Shown: positions 17,595 through 26,333, counted from the first letter of the stretch. The stretch: 64,000 bases of DNA from JAGVSV01 sp050952845 (GCA_050952845.1 JBMNLP010000001.1:1-64000); one strand, 5' to 3'. A program made the numbers and translations. Notes: a model not told the origin generated them from the sequence alone.

Positions 17595-20201
17595 ATGGAT
17601 TCAAATATTCAATTAAAAAATCAATTTGCCTGGACTTCTTTTTATATGGAGTTTGCTGATAAACTGTTGCCATATAAAAATAATCGTTCGTATCTTCTTG
17701 AGTTGTTAAAAGATGTTTATAACGATTTAGGATTGCGCTATCCGTTTATAGAAAAGGGCGGTATGCTGATTGATGATATTTGCCCGTTTACCGTATTTGG
17801 CTGTTTCAATAAAGGAATTTCCAATGAAAATCGTATTGCTTTGATGAAAGGCATTGGCAGTAAACTCGGTGTTAAGACTTCAGTGCCTACAGAATTTGAC
17901 GGCATTCCGGTACTAAACAACATGAAGGCCTGGTTTTTCGCCGGTAAAAGTAGGCGAAAAGAAGATGATATTCCCAACCTATGGGACACATTTGAAGCCG
18001 GATTAAACTATGCAGACAATCCGTCAGAAGTCTCCAAGTCAGCATTTATAGCCTGTTATGATAAAGTAAGAAAGCAACTTGGAATTAAGTGGAATTTAAC
18101 TATGGGACTGTATTGGGTACGCCCCTTTTCCTACTTAAACCTTGATGATCGTAACAGAAGTTATCTGACACAAGATAGCTCTCCTTATTACGCGAATATT
18201 ACCAAAATTTCTAACTTGAAGCAGCTTCCAAGTGCAAAAACCTATTTAGATCTCATTACTGTATGTAAAGAAATCTTTGCAAAGAGCGACAGCCTGCATC
18301 ATAGTTTCCCTGAATTGTCACATACAGCATGGACTATGACAACTTCGGGAACTCAAAATCATAATATAATTTCGACCGCTAATAAATTAGGTTGGATTTT
18401 TCAGGGTAATCCCAAATACTATGATGTTATGGGTGCCATTGAGGATCTGGATATTATAACATGGAGCGTAAAGCAATATCAAAATCAGATCAAAAAAGGC
18501 GATCGCGCTTATATATGGGTTTCAGGCCCTGAAGGTGGCATTGTTGCTTCAGGAGTTATCCTTTGTGACCCAGAAATCAGAGAAAATAATGAGCCTGACC
18601 CCTATGATCTTTCTGGCGATATAAGTACAGGAGAACGTCTTGTCGTAGATATTGAACTTACCCAAAAAATAACGGATGCTGTTATTAAGAGAGAAGATTT
18701 CTTAGCGGATGAACGCCTAAAAAACGCAAATATTATTTCTTTCCCAAATGTAACAAATTCTAGATTGACTTCCGAGCAGGCCGATGTTATAGACAGCATT
18801 ATCAACGGCACCTATATACGTATAGAGCCAAAGAATTCAGATGAAACATCAGCCCCTTTAAGACGATACTGGATTTATGCCCCCGGCAGCAATTCTTCCA
18901 AATGGGAAGAGTTTTACTCTCAAGGAATTATGGGTATTGGATGGGATGAATTAGGTGACCTTAAACAATACCCCAGCAAAGATGCCATGAAAGCCAAAAT
19001 GAAGGAACTGTATGGCGCTGAATACTCATATATTAACTCAGCCCTTGCCACATGGCAGTTTGCTAATGAGATTAAAGTCGGCGATATTGTTTATGCAAAA
19101 AAAGGCATGCATAAAGTAATCGGACGCGGCATAGTTGAATCCGGCTATATTTTTGATGCAGACCGCGATGAGTATAAACATATTCGTAAAATCAAATGGA
19201 CACATAACGGGGAGTGGGAACACCCGGGACAAGCTGTCATGAAAACCCTTACCGACATAACTCCTTATACTGATTATGTACAAAAACTAGAAGCGCTCTT
19301 TATTGATGATGACTCTGTAGATATTGAAGTAAAAGAAATTGTGTATGAGTCCTACACCGAAGATAACTTCCTCAGTGAAGTTTTCATGGATGCCGAACGT
19401 TATAATACATTGGTTAATCTCTTAATAACCAAGAAAAACATCATCCTGCAAGGAGCGCCCGGCGTTGGTAAGACTTTTGCTGCCAAAAGACTTGCTTTTT
19501 CCATAATGGGGCAAAAAGATACAAGCCGCGTTATGATGGTTCAATTCCATCAAAGTTACAGCTATGAAGACTTTATTATGGGATTCCGGCCAACCAAAGA
19601 CGGATTTGAGCTTACCCCCGGGCCTTTTTACCAGTTCTGCAAAACAGCACAGGATGACGATGAACGGGATTATTTCTTTATCATTGACGAAATTAACCGC
19701 GGTAATGTAAGCAAAATTTTTGGTGAGTTGATGATGCTTATAGAAAAGGAAAAACGCGGTGAAAAACTACGCCTTCTTTACTCCAACGAGTTATTTTCTG
19801 TTCCCAAAAATCTCTACATTATCGGTATGATGAATACTGCCGACCGCAGCCTTGCCATAATCGATTATGCTTTGAGAAGAAGATTCGCTTTCTTTGAACT
19901 CGAGCCTGCTTTTGACTCTGAAGGGTTTAAAAAAATTATACAGCAAGCAAACAACCCCAAGTTTAATGCCCTGGTTGAGCAAATTAAAGCTTTGAATGAC
20001 TTTATCTGCAAGGATGAATCCCTTGGCAGTGGGTTCAGAATTGGACACAGTTATCTGTGCACAAATAGTGAGGTAACCGACGAATGGCTGGAATCCGTTA
20101 TTAAGTATGAATTGTTGCCTCTTTTAAACGAATATTGGTTTGACGAACCATCCAAAATAGAACAGTGGACAAAAAGGCTGAGTGAGGCTTTGTATGATTA
20201 G
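17595..20201 (+). CDS. mcrB: McrB-type AAA+ GTPase with two EVE-like reader modules
   Basis: An 868-residue McrB homologue; GAGGTG precedes the ATG. The C-terminal AAA+ domain has Walker A GAPGVGKT (about 620-627), Walker B FFIIDEINRG (about 694) and the McrB signature MMNTADRS (about 745), which binds GTP in the family, followed by RRRFAFFEL. The N-terminal region (1-250) is an unassigned helical domain. Then come two EVE/PUA-like modules: about 265-400 (WIFQGNPKYYDVMG, KGDRAYIWVSGPEGGIVASG) and about 425-575 (YWIYAPGSNSSKWEEFY, KVGDIVYAKKGMHKVIGRGI). EVE folds read modified bases in McrB-like proteins, so this should be a modification-dependent restriction motor with McrC. It overlaps mcrC by 8 bases. 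Confidence 0.9.
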   Translation: MDSNIQLKNQFAWTSFYMEFADKLLPYKNNRSYLLELLKDVYNDLGLRYPFIEKGGMLIDDICPFTVFGCFNKGISNENRIALMKGIGSKLGVKTSVPTEFDGIPVLNNMKAWFFAGKSRRKEDDIPNLWDTFEAGLNYADNPSEVSKSAFIACYDKVRKQLGIKWNLTMGLYWVRPFSYLNLDDRNRSYLTQDSSPYYANITKISNLKQLPSAKTYLDLITVCKEIFAKSDSLHHSFPELSHTAWTMTTSGTQNHNIISTANKLGWIFQGNPKYYDVMGAIEDLDIITWSVKQYQNQIKKGDRAYIWVSGPEGGIVASGVILCDPEIRENNEPDPYDLSGDISTGERLVVDIELTQKITDAVIKREDFLADERLKNANIISFPNVTNSRLTSEQADVIDSIINGTYIRIEPKNSDETSAPLRRYWIYAPGSNSSKWEEFYSQGIMGIGWDELGDLKQYPSKDAMKAKMKELYGAEYSYINSALATWQFANEIKVGDIVYAKKGMHKVIGRGIVESGYIFDADRDEYKHIRKIKWTHNGEWEHPGQAVMKTLTDITPYTDYVQKLEALFIDDDSVDIEVKEIVYESYTEDNFLSEVFMDAERYNTLVNLLITKKNIILQGAPGVGKTFAAKRLAFSIMGQKDTSRVMMVQFHQSYSYEDFIMGFRPTKDGFELTPGPFYQFCKTAQDDDERDYFFIIDEINRGNVSKIFGELMMLIEKEKRGEKLRLLYSNELFSVPKNLYIIGMMNTADRSLAIIDYALRRRFAFFELEPAFDSEGFKKIIQQANNPKFNALVEQIKALNDFICKDESLGSGFRIGHSYLCTNSEVTDEWLESVIKYELLPLLNEYWFDEPSKIEQWTKRLSEALYD

Positions 20202-21228
20202 AATTCAAAATATATACTATATGCTTGCTTATGCTTTTCATGTCTTAAATGAAGAAGGCTATAAACAAGTAGCAACTGAAGATTTCGAATATACTTCTGA
20301 TTTATTTGCAGCAATTCTTTCCAAAGGTATCGCCAGCCAAATCAAAAGGGGATTAAGTAGGGAGTATATCAGCAAAACAAAAGCCGTTATTTCACCTGCA
20401 GGTAAAATCAATGTCTCAGCCTCCATTGTACAGAATTCCATGCTTAAAAAGAAACTGGTCTGTGATTATGATGAGTTTACAGAAAACAGTTACTTGAATA
20501 AAATTCTCAAAACCACTGCAATGCTTTTGATACGCTGTCCGGAAGTATCAACGCAGCATAAAAAAGCCTTAAGGAAAACAATGCTTTATTTCAGTAATGT
20601 TGATGAAATAAATCCGCGCAGAATTCAATGGTCGAGTATCAGATACCATAGGAATAATGCCACCTATAAAATGCTGCTGAATATCTGCTATCTAGTTATC
20701 GAAGGTATGCTAATGACCGAGCAGGACGGTTCCCGAAAGTTGGCCCGCTATGTAGACGACCAGCGTATGCACAGGCTTTATGAAAAATTTGTGTTGGAAT
20801 ATTATCGTAGGCATTATCCCCAGTTTAATGCTTCATCCACCATTATTGACTGGGATGTCGACGGTGGAGAAATAGAATATTTACCTACTATGAAATCAGA
20901 TATAACTCTTCGATATCGGGGCAAAACACTCATTATAGACACAAAATACTATGAGAAGACCATGCAGATAAACAGCTTGTTCAACAGCCAAACAATCCAT
21001 TCTCACAATTTGTATCAGATATTTACTTATGTAAAAAACATGGATTTAGCTCGTTCGGGAAATATAAGCGGCCTTTTGCTTTATGCCAAAACTGATGAAG
21101 ATATTGTACCGGACAACGATTATATTATCGGCGGTAATCGTATTAGCGTTAAAACTTTGGACTTGAATACTGACTTTTCCAACATATCAAAACAGTTGAA
21201 CGCAATAGTAGAAAAGATGTTATTATAA
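20194..21228 (+). CDS. mcrC: McrC-type nuclease subunit
   Basis: The ATG at 20194 lies inside the end of mcrB (8-base overlap), giving 344 residues; the longer frame from 20182 is less likely. It begins MIRIQNIYYMLAYAF, typical of McrC, carries a helical middle, and has the PD-(D/E)XK core MKSDITLRYRGKTLIIDTKYY, in which D at about 236 and D-x-K at about 249-251 are the expected catalytic residues. It ends with an alpha/beta tail. McrC cuts DNA when activated by the McrB ring. It is the last gene of the island; a GC-rich hairpin (21285-21307) follows within 60 bases. Confidence 0.92.
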   Translation: MIRIQNIYYMLAYAFHVLNEEGYKQVATEDFEYTSDLFAAILSKGIASQIKRGLSREYISKTKAVISPAGKINVSASIVQNSMLKKKLVCDYDEFTENSYLNKILKTTAMLLIRCPEVSTQHKKALRKTMLYFSNVDEINPRRIQWSSIRYHRNNATYKMLLNICYLVIEGMLMTEQDGSRKLARYVDDQRMHRLYEKFVLEYYRRHYPQFNASSTIIDWDVDGGEIEYLPTMKSDITLRYRGKTLIIDTKYYEKTMQINSLFNSQTIHSHNLYQIFTYVKNMDLARSGNISGLLLYAKTDEDIVPDNDYIIGGNRISVKTLDLNTDFSNISKQLNAIVEKMLL

Positions 21229-21489
21229 TCATGTGTTTTATCGCATAAAGATAATAAGCAGTAATACATCCATCCTGTATCCTCAACCCCCTATAAAAAA
21301 GGGGGTTATCTAATCTGGTAACTCAACTATTAATTTTCAGGGTGGTTGATATGTTCCCGCAAACAATAAAAATAAGGGTTTCCTGACATTGCCACATCCG
21401 GCAGATCGGCCTCGAGAAAAACTAAATGTCTGGAACCCTTTATTTACAAGCTTCTCAGTTTTTCATTTTTCAACCCTTGACATCAATGT
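21229..21489. other. Gene-free stretch at the element's right end with two hairpins
   Basis: No gene is visible. AACCCCC (21285-21291) pairs with GGGGGTT (21301-21307) across nine bases; it has no clear T-run but stands where a terminator for mcrC is expected. A second, longer imperfect inverted repeat joins AAGGGTTTCCTGACATT (21374-21390) with AAATGTCTGGAACCCTT (21424-21440), pairing with single-base bulges. This could be an element end, a recombination site or a stable RNA foot. Just after it, TTGACATCAATGTGACGCAC leads into the truncated response-regulator gene. Confidence 0.55.
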
Positions 21490-22074
21490 GACGCACTCAA
21501 CGTGGATGCACTGAACAAAATTGAACAGCAGTGTTTTGACCTGATTGTGCTGGATGTGATGATGCCCGGCATGGACGGCTATGAACTAACCCAAACGCTG
21601 CGCGACGGGCACAGCGAACTGCTCATCCTGATGGTGTCGGCCCGGCAGCTGCCTGCCCATAAGCATCAGGGCTTTTTGGTGGGCACCGATGACTATATGA
21701 CCAAGCCCCTGGATGTGGAGGAAATGGTGCTGCGCATCAAAGCGCTGCTGCGCCGGGCGCGCATTGTCAGCGAGCGTCGGCTAACGGTGGGCGATGTGCT
21801 GCTGGATTACGACGCCATGACGGTGTCCCGGCCCGGACAAACCATAGAGCTGCCGCAGAAGGAGTTTCTGCTGCTGTACAAGCTGCTGTCCTATCCCGGC
21901 AAAATTTTCACCCGCATTCAGCTGATGGATGAAATATGGGGCGTGGATTCGGATACCGGCTGGGAAACTGTCACCGTGCACATCGGCCGGCTGCGCCGTC
22001 GGTTTGGGGATTGGCCAGAATTTACGATCCAGTCTGTCCGGGGGCTGGGCTATAAGGCGGTGAAAAACGTATGA
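21490..22074 (+). pseudogene. OmpR/VanR-type response regulator lacking its 5' end
   Basis: The frame is open from just after a TGA at 21478-21480. It enters the receiver domain at DALNVDALNKIEQQ, then VLDVMMPGMDGYEL (with the phosphorylated Asp), the SAR loop (MMVSARQ), KPLD and a complete winged-helix output domain ending SVRGLGYKAVKNV. About 45 N-terminal residues, with the first beta strand and the acidic pocket, are missing. The only possible start is the GTG at 21502, without a ribosome site. The break coincides with the change from AT-rich prophage to GC-rich host DNA, so insertion of the element probably severed the gene. The stop overlaps the kinase start (ATGA). Confidence 0.8.
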
Positions 22075-23165
22075 ACAGGTTGCATATCATTCAGCAGGCA
22101 GACGTCGCCAAGCGGGAGGAAAGGCAGAGCCGCCTGGCGCTCAATGTGCTGTTTGCCGCTGTGGTGTTCTGCTTATTTATCGTCAACATGGCTGTTGTGG
22201 TGGGCGTGGTGGTGGCATTGATTCATCTGAACGTGCTGCGGGTGGGCACTGTCAGGCTGGACCTGTACCGGTTCGTCCTGTACATTGTGCTGGTTAGCCT
22301 CATTTTGGGTGCGCTGTTGTCTGCCTTTGTCAGCCGGGTTCCCATGAGGCCGGTTTATCGGGTCATCAATGCCATCAACCGCCTCTCCGCCGGGGACTTT
22401 AAAACCCGGCTTCGGTTTGGCAGATGGCTGCGCCACCACCGGGCCATGAAAGAACTGAGCAGCAGCTTCAACAAGCTGGCGGATAAGCTGGAAAACACCG
22501 AATTGCTGCGGACGGATTTTGTCAACAATTTTTCCCACGAGTTCAAAACCCCCATCGTATCCATCGCCGGTTTTGCCTCGCTGCTGAAGCGCGGCAACCT
22601 GACCCCGGTGCAGCAGCGGGAATACCTGGATGCCATCGAGGAGGAATCGCTGCGGCTGTCGGCCATGGCCACCAATGTGCTCAACCTGTCCAAGGTGGAA
22701 AACCAAACCATTTTGCGCGACGTGACCACCTTCAACCTGTCCGAGCAGATCCGTTCCTGCGTGCTGTTGCTGGAGCGGCAATGGAGCAGGAAGCACCTGG
22801 AGCTGCACATGGACTTTGACGAGCACACCGTCACCGCCAACGAGGAACTGCTCAAGCAGGTATGGATCAACCTGATCGACAACGCCGTGAAGTTTACGCC
22901 GGCGTACGGGATGATGAAAATCGCCATGGAACCGGGCGAACAGCAGCTGTCGGTATCGGTGACCAACACCGGCAGCACCATCCCGCCCGAGAGCATGGCG
23001 CGGATTTTTCAAAAATTCTACCAGGCCGATCCTTCCCACGGCACCCAGGGCAACGGCGTGGGCCTGGCCATTGTGCAAAAAGTGGTGGCATTGCACAAGG
23101 GTACTGTCCACGCCGCCAGCGAGCAGGACATCACCACCTTTACCGTCACCCTGCCTGTTGTGTAA
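22071..23165 (+). CDS. Sensor histidine kinase (VanS-like)
   Basis: A 364-residue membrane kinase. Two membrane segments (about residues 24-55 and 66-88) enclose only a short loop, so it probably senses membrane events. A HAMP domain follows (PVYRVINAINRLSAGDFKTR), then the H box NFSHEFKTP with His at about 156, the N box WINLIDNAVKFTP, the SVTNTGSTIPP segment and G2 box GNGVGLAIVQK. Its ATG overlaps the regulator stop, so the pair was one operon. With the partner truncated the kinase may be an orphan or unexpressed, unless the regulator is restored when the element leaves. Confidence 0.92.
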   Translation: MNRLHIIQQADVAKREERQSRLALNVLFAAVVFCLFIVNMAVVVGVVVALIHLNVLRVGTVRLDLYRFVLYIVLVSLILGALLSAFVSRVPMRPVYRVINAINRLSAGDFKTRLRFGRWLRHHRAMKELSSSFNKLADKLENTELLRTDFVNNFSHEFKTPIVSIAGFASLLKRGNLTPVQQREYLDAIEEESLRLSAMATNVLNLSKVENQTILRDVTTFNLSEQIRSCVLLLERQWSRKHLELHMDFDEHTVTANEELLKQVWINLIDNAVKFTPAYGMMKIAMEPGEQQLSVSVTNTGSTIPPESMARIFQKFYQADPSHGTQGNGVGLAIVQKVVALHKGTVHAASEQDITTFTVTLPVV

Positions 23166-23188
23166 GCAACGCAGAGCTCCATATTCGG

Positions 23189-23227
23189 CTCCCCCTGAAC
23201 CGCAGATGTTCCGGGGGAGTTTCGTTT
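23189..23227 (+). terminator. Rho-independent terminator after the kinase gene
   Basis: CTCCCCC (23189-23195) pairs with GGGGGAG (23213-23219), with an inner GAA/TTC extension, followed by TTTCGTTT. It ends the two-component operon before the radical SAM gene. Confidence 0.85.
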
Positions 23228-23286
23228 CAGTTTAGTTTCCTGCGATATCCTTGAAGCACATAAAAAAACCACAGGAGGTATGCATC

Positions 23287-24705
23287 ATGAATCTTACTGA
23301 AACCGCAAAAGCCTTTGGTGTGAAACAGGTGCTAAAATACATCGACCGGGATTTTGACCAGAACGCCATTAAAATCTGTGATTGGCTGATCGCCCACGAC
23401 AAAAAGAACGCCGTATCCAACGAGGCACGGATGGTGCGGGAGGTACTGGCTGATAAGGACAACAACTGGTACCAGTTGGTGAAAAGCCTCTATACCGACA
23501 TCGACGCCAGCCAGCGTAAGCGCATGTTTGAAAACTTCATCATCAACGCCTGCTTGGTTGGCACGCCGGCCGGTTTTGCCAGCAGGGCGCGGCACGGCTG
23601 CAACGTGCCCTGGGCCATCCTGATGGATCCCACGTCAGGCTGCAACCTTCATTGCACCGGGTGCTGGGCTGCCGAATACGGCAACAAGCTGAACCTCACC
23701 TTGGAAGAGATGGACAGCGTCATCACCCAAGCCAAGGAGTTAGGGTGCCACTTCTTCCTGTACTCCGGCGGTGAACCGCTGGTGCGCAAGAAGGATCTGA
23801 TCACGCTGTGTGAGCGGCATCCCGATGCAGCTTTCCTTGCCTTTACCAACGGCACGCTGATTGACGAAGCCTTCGCTGATGAGCTGCTGCGTGTCAAAAA
23901 CTTTGTGCCTGCCATTTCGGTGGAAGGCTTTGAGGAAACCACTGATGCGCGCCGCGGCAAGGGCACGTATGCAGCCGTGGTGCGGGCTATGAACCTGCTC
24001 AAGGAAAAGAAATTAGCCTTCGGTATCTCCTGCTGCTACACCAGCCAGAATTGGGATATCATCGGCAGCGAAGCATACTATGATGCCATGATCGAGCTGG
24101 GCGCCAAGTTTATGTGGCTGTTCACCTATATGCCGGTGGGCCGGGATGCCGTGCCGGAGCTGATGGTGTCTGCCGAGCAGCGCGCGTATATGTATCACTT
24201 TGTGCGCGAAATGCGGCAGAAAAAGCCCATCTTTACCCTGGACTTCTGGAACGACGGCGAATACGCCGACGGCTGCATCGCAGGCGGCCGGCGCTACCTG
24301 CACATCAACGCCAACGGCGATGTGGAACCCTGTGCCTTCATCCACTACAGCGACAGCAACATCCGGGAAAAGACGCTGCTGGAAGCGCTGCAATCACCGC
24401 TGTTTATGTCGTACTACCATGAGCAGCCTTTCAACGAGAACATGCTGCGTCCCTGCCCCCTGCTGGACAATCAGGGCAAGTTGGCTGAGATGGTGGATGC
24501 TTGCGGCGCCAAATCCACCGACTTACAAAATCCGGAAGACGTGCACGACCTGTGCGCTAAGTGCAAGGCAGCCGCCGACAGCTGGGAAGTAAAAAGCAGG
24601 GAATTGTGGGAAGCCAGCGGCGGCCCTGAAAAATGGGCGGCTAAAAAAGTGGTGCTGGCGCAGCGCGAGGAAAAATACAGGGAAAAATACGCCAGGAGCA
24701 AATAA
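23287..24705 (+). CDS. Radical SAM protein with C-terminal Cys-rich region
   Basis: AGGAGGT precedes the ATG at 23287 (472 residues); the frame runs further up but has no other site. The 4Fe-4S/SAM motif is C119-x3-C123-x2-C126 in SGCNLHCTGCWAAEYG. The SAM-binding stretch YSGGEPLVRK and ISVEGFEETTDARRG are typical, and DVEPCAFIHY, MLRPCPLLDN, DACGAK and DLCAKCKA supply further cysteines for an auxiliary cluster as in SPASM-type enzymes. The substrate is not evident; no small peptide precursor is visible beside it. It is followed after one base by a degV gene, suggesting coexpression. Confidence 0.85.
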   Translation: MNLTETAKAFGVKQVLKYIDRDFDQNAIKICDWLIAHDKKNAVSNEARMVREVLADKDNNWYQLVKSLYTDIDASQRKRMFENFIINACLVGTPAGFASRARHGCNVPWAILMDPTSGCNLHCTGCWAAEYGNKLNLTLEEMDSVITQAKELGCHFFLYSGGEPLVRKKDLITLCERHPDAAFLAFTNGTLIDEAFADELLRVKNFVPAISVEGFEETTDARRGKGTYAAVVRAMNLLKEKKLAFGISCCYTSQNWDIIGSEAYYDAMIELGAKFMWLFTYMPVGRDAVPELMVSAEQRAYMYHFVREMRQKKPIFTLDFWNDGEYADGCIAGGRRYLHINANGDVEPCAFIHYSDSNIREKTLLEALQSPLFMSYYHEQPFNENMLRPCPLLDNQGKLAEMVDACGAKSTDLQNPEDVHDLCAKCKAAADSWEVKSRELWEASGGPEKWAAKKVVLAQREEKYREKYARSK

Positions 24706-24706
24706 A

Positions 24707-25573
24707 ATGAAAACCGCCATTATGACCGATACCAACAGCGGCATATCGGTGGAGGAAGGCGCTGAACATGGTATCCATGTGTTGCCTATGCCCGTGGTGG
24801 TGGACGGTGTCAGCTGCACCGAGGGCGTTGACATCACGCATGAAGCCCTGTATGCTGCGATGGAATCCGGGAAGGCAGTATATACCTCCCAGCCTGCTCC
24901 CGGCGACGTGATGGACATGTGGGATAGCATTTTCAGCCGGGGAGCAGAGGAAATTGTGTACATCCCCATGAGCAGCGGCTTGAGCAGCGCGTGCGAAACG
25001 GCGTCTATCTTAGCTCAGGAGTATGAAGGCAGGGTGTTTGTGGTGGACAACCACCGCATATCGGTTACCCAGCGCAGCAGCGTGCTGGACGCGCTGTATC
25101 TGTCGCGCCAGGGAAAGTGCGCGGCTGACATCAGGGCGCAGTTGCAAAAAAGCGCCTTTGACGCCAGCATATATATCTGCGTAGACACGCTGAAATACTT
25201 AAAAAGAGGCAACCGGATCACGGCGGCTGGCGCCTCTCTGGCTACCGCCATGAACCTGCACCCGGTGCTCAATATCCGCGGCGGCAAACTGGATGCCGAG
25301 TGCGTTGTGCGCGGGCACAAGAACATGCAGAAAACGCTGATCAAGCTGATGGAAGCGGATATCAAGAACAGGTTTCGCTATATCCCTTCGCAGGACATGG
25401 CGCTGTATACAAGCGGCACCCTGTCCAGCAGCGAAGATGTGCAGGCATGGAACGCGCGCGTTCAGAAGGCATTTCCGGACTATCAGGTGGCTTATCACGA
25501 GCTGTCCTGCTCCATTGCCTGCCATGTAGGGCGCAATGCCATCGCCATTGCCATGTCCATGATGAACAGATAA
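24707..25573 (+). CDS. DegV family fatty-acid-binding protein
   Basis: A 288-residue DegV protein; members bind a fatty acid between two domains and present it to fatty-acid kinase for phospholipid synthesis (family knowledge). Visible marks are IMTDTNSGISVEE at the start, the TSQPAPGDV motif, PMSSGLSSACETA (the lipid head-group loop), VVDNHRISVTQ, and the C-terminal CHVGRNAIAIA. The length is normal. It starts one base after the radical SAM stop, so translation is probably coupled. Confidence 0.92.
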   Translation: MKTAIMTDTNSGISVEEGAEHGIHVLPMPVVVDGVSCTEGVDITHEALYAAMESGKAVYTSQPAPGDVMDMWDSIFSRGAEEIVYIPMSSGLSSACETASILAQEYEGRVFVVDNHRISVTQRSSVLDALYLSRQGKCAADIRAQLQKSAFDASIYICVDTLKYLKRGNRITAAGASLATAMNLHPVLNIRGGKLDAECVVRGHKNMQKTLIKLMEADIKNRFRYIPSQDMALYTSGTLSSSEDVQAWNARVQKAFPDYQVAYHELSCSIACHVGRNAIAIAMSMMNR

Positions 25574-25623
25574 TGTTATAAAGGAACGCTTCGACTATGG
25601 AAAGCCTGAACGGAGGATGTACA

Positions 25624-26316
25624 ATGGACCGCTCGCGCCAACAGACAGCGCGGACAATCGTTGGTGCCCTGCTGTTTGTCTCGCTGACGGTGTCGGCAGC
25701 ATATGCCTTTTTTGGCTTCCTGCATGTACGGGACGCCTGGCTGCAAAAGGCGTCGCCTGTCCAGGTGCGTAGCCATTACCTGTTGTTGCTGGTCAAGTGC
25801 ATCTTATGTATGGTGGTGATGTGGCTGCCTCGAGCCCTTGCGCGCTGGTGGTGCCTGTCCATCCCGGACAGGCTATGCGCTGCGTATTATGCGTTCCTGT
25901 ATGGCGCTGTGGTATTAGGTGATGTGTTTGATTTTTACCATGTTGTGCCGCAGTGGGACATCCTGCTGCATGCCTTATCGGGAGCCATGCTTTGCGAGCT
26001 GGGGTTTCTTTTGATGCGCCAACTTTCCGGGGAGGAGCATGCTCTGTTGCCTAAAAGCCCGGTGTTGGCAGCAGTGTTTGCCTTTTGCTTTGCGCTGGCC
26101 ATCGGCGCACTGTGGGAGATATACGAATTTATCGTTGATTGCATCCTGGACTTGAACATGCAAAAAACTCGCGCGCCCAATGGCGCCGTGTTTGTCGGCG
26201 CTGCAGCGCTGCTGGACACCATGGGAGACATGATCGCCGGCGCGTTCACCGCCGCTGCTGTGGCGCTTGCGGGCTATCGGGCCTACAAAAAAGAAGTGTC
26301 GGCAGTTGGTGTTTAG
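25624..26316 (+). CDS. YjdF/DUF2238-like membrane protein
   Basis: GGAGG lies before the ATG at 25624 (230 residues). Five to six hydrophobic helices are visible. The signature stretch PQWDILLHALSGAMLCELGF, IGALWEIYEFIVD and LLDTMGDMIAGAF matches the DUF2238/YjdF family of integral membrane proteins of unknown function. It follows degV by 50 bases on the same strand. Its stop codon lies inside a 20-bp perfect palindrome (26313-26332), so the gene end touches a mobile-element scar. Confidence 0.8.
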   Translation: MDRSRQQTARTIVGALLFVSLTVSAAYAFFGFLHVRDAWLQKASPVQVRSHYLLLLVKCILCMVVMWLPRALARWWCLSIPDRLCAAYYAFLYGAVVLGDVFDFYHVVPQWDILLHALSGAMLCELGFLLMRQLSGEEHALLPKSPVLAAVFAFCFALAIGALWEIYEFIVDCILDLNMQKTRAPNGAVFVGAAALLDTMGDMIAGAFTAAAVALAGYRAYKKEVSAVGV

Positions 26317-26332
26317 AGCAAATTTGCTCTAA
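26313..26332. repeat. 20-bp perfect palindrome, MITE-end-like
   Basis: TTAGAGCAAATTTGCTCTAA is its own reverse complement. The half sequence TTAGAGCAAAT matches the ends of the 165-bp inverted-repeat element at 53523-53687, so this may be two element ends joined after internal deletion. Confidence 0.65.
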
Positions 26333-26333
26333 T

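Larger units (their letters stand above)
1..21489. mobile_element. Right part of an integrated prophage-like element with a defence island
   Basis: The minus-strand block from base 1 to about 10.6 kb carries a compact phage replication and early-regulation set (HNH nuclease, ArpU-like regulator, VRR-NUC, PrimPol/helicase, BRO antirepressor, family A polymerase, SNF2 helicase). It is followed by an ImmA-type protein and a plus-strand defence island. Base composition is visibly AT-richer than the DNA after 21.5 kb, and the switch falls in a response-regulator gene that lacks its start. No integrase, terminase or structural gene is visible, so the element continues left of the window. The right boundary near 21490 is inferred from the truncated host gene and the composition change; no attachment core was proved. 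Confidence 0.7.

Noticed and set aside
22173..23111. 312-residue minus-strand open frame over the histidine kinase
   Set aside because: It is a His/Gln/Val-rich shadow of the kinase gene on the opposite strand, without domain marks or a ribosome site.
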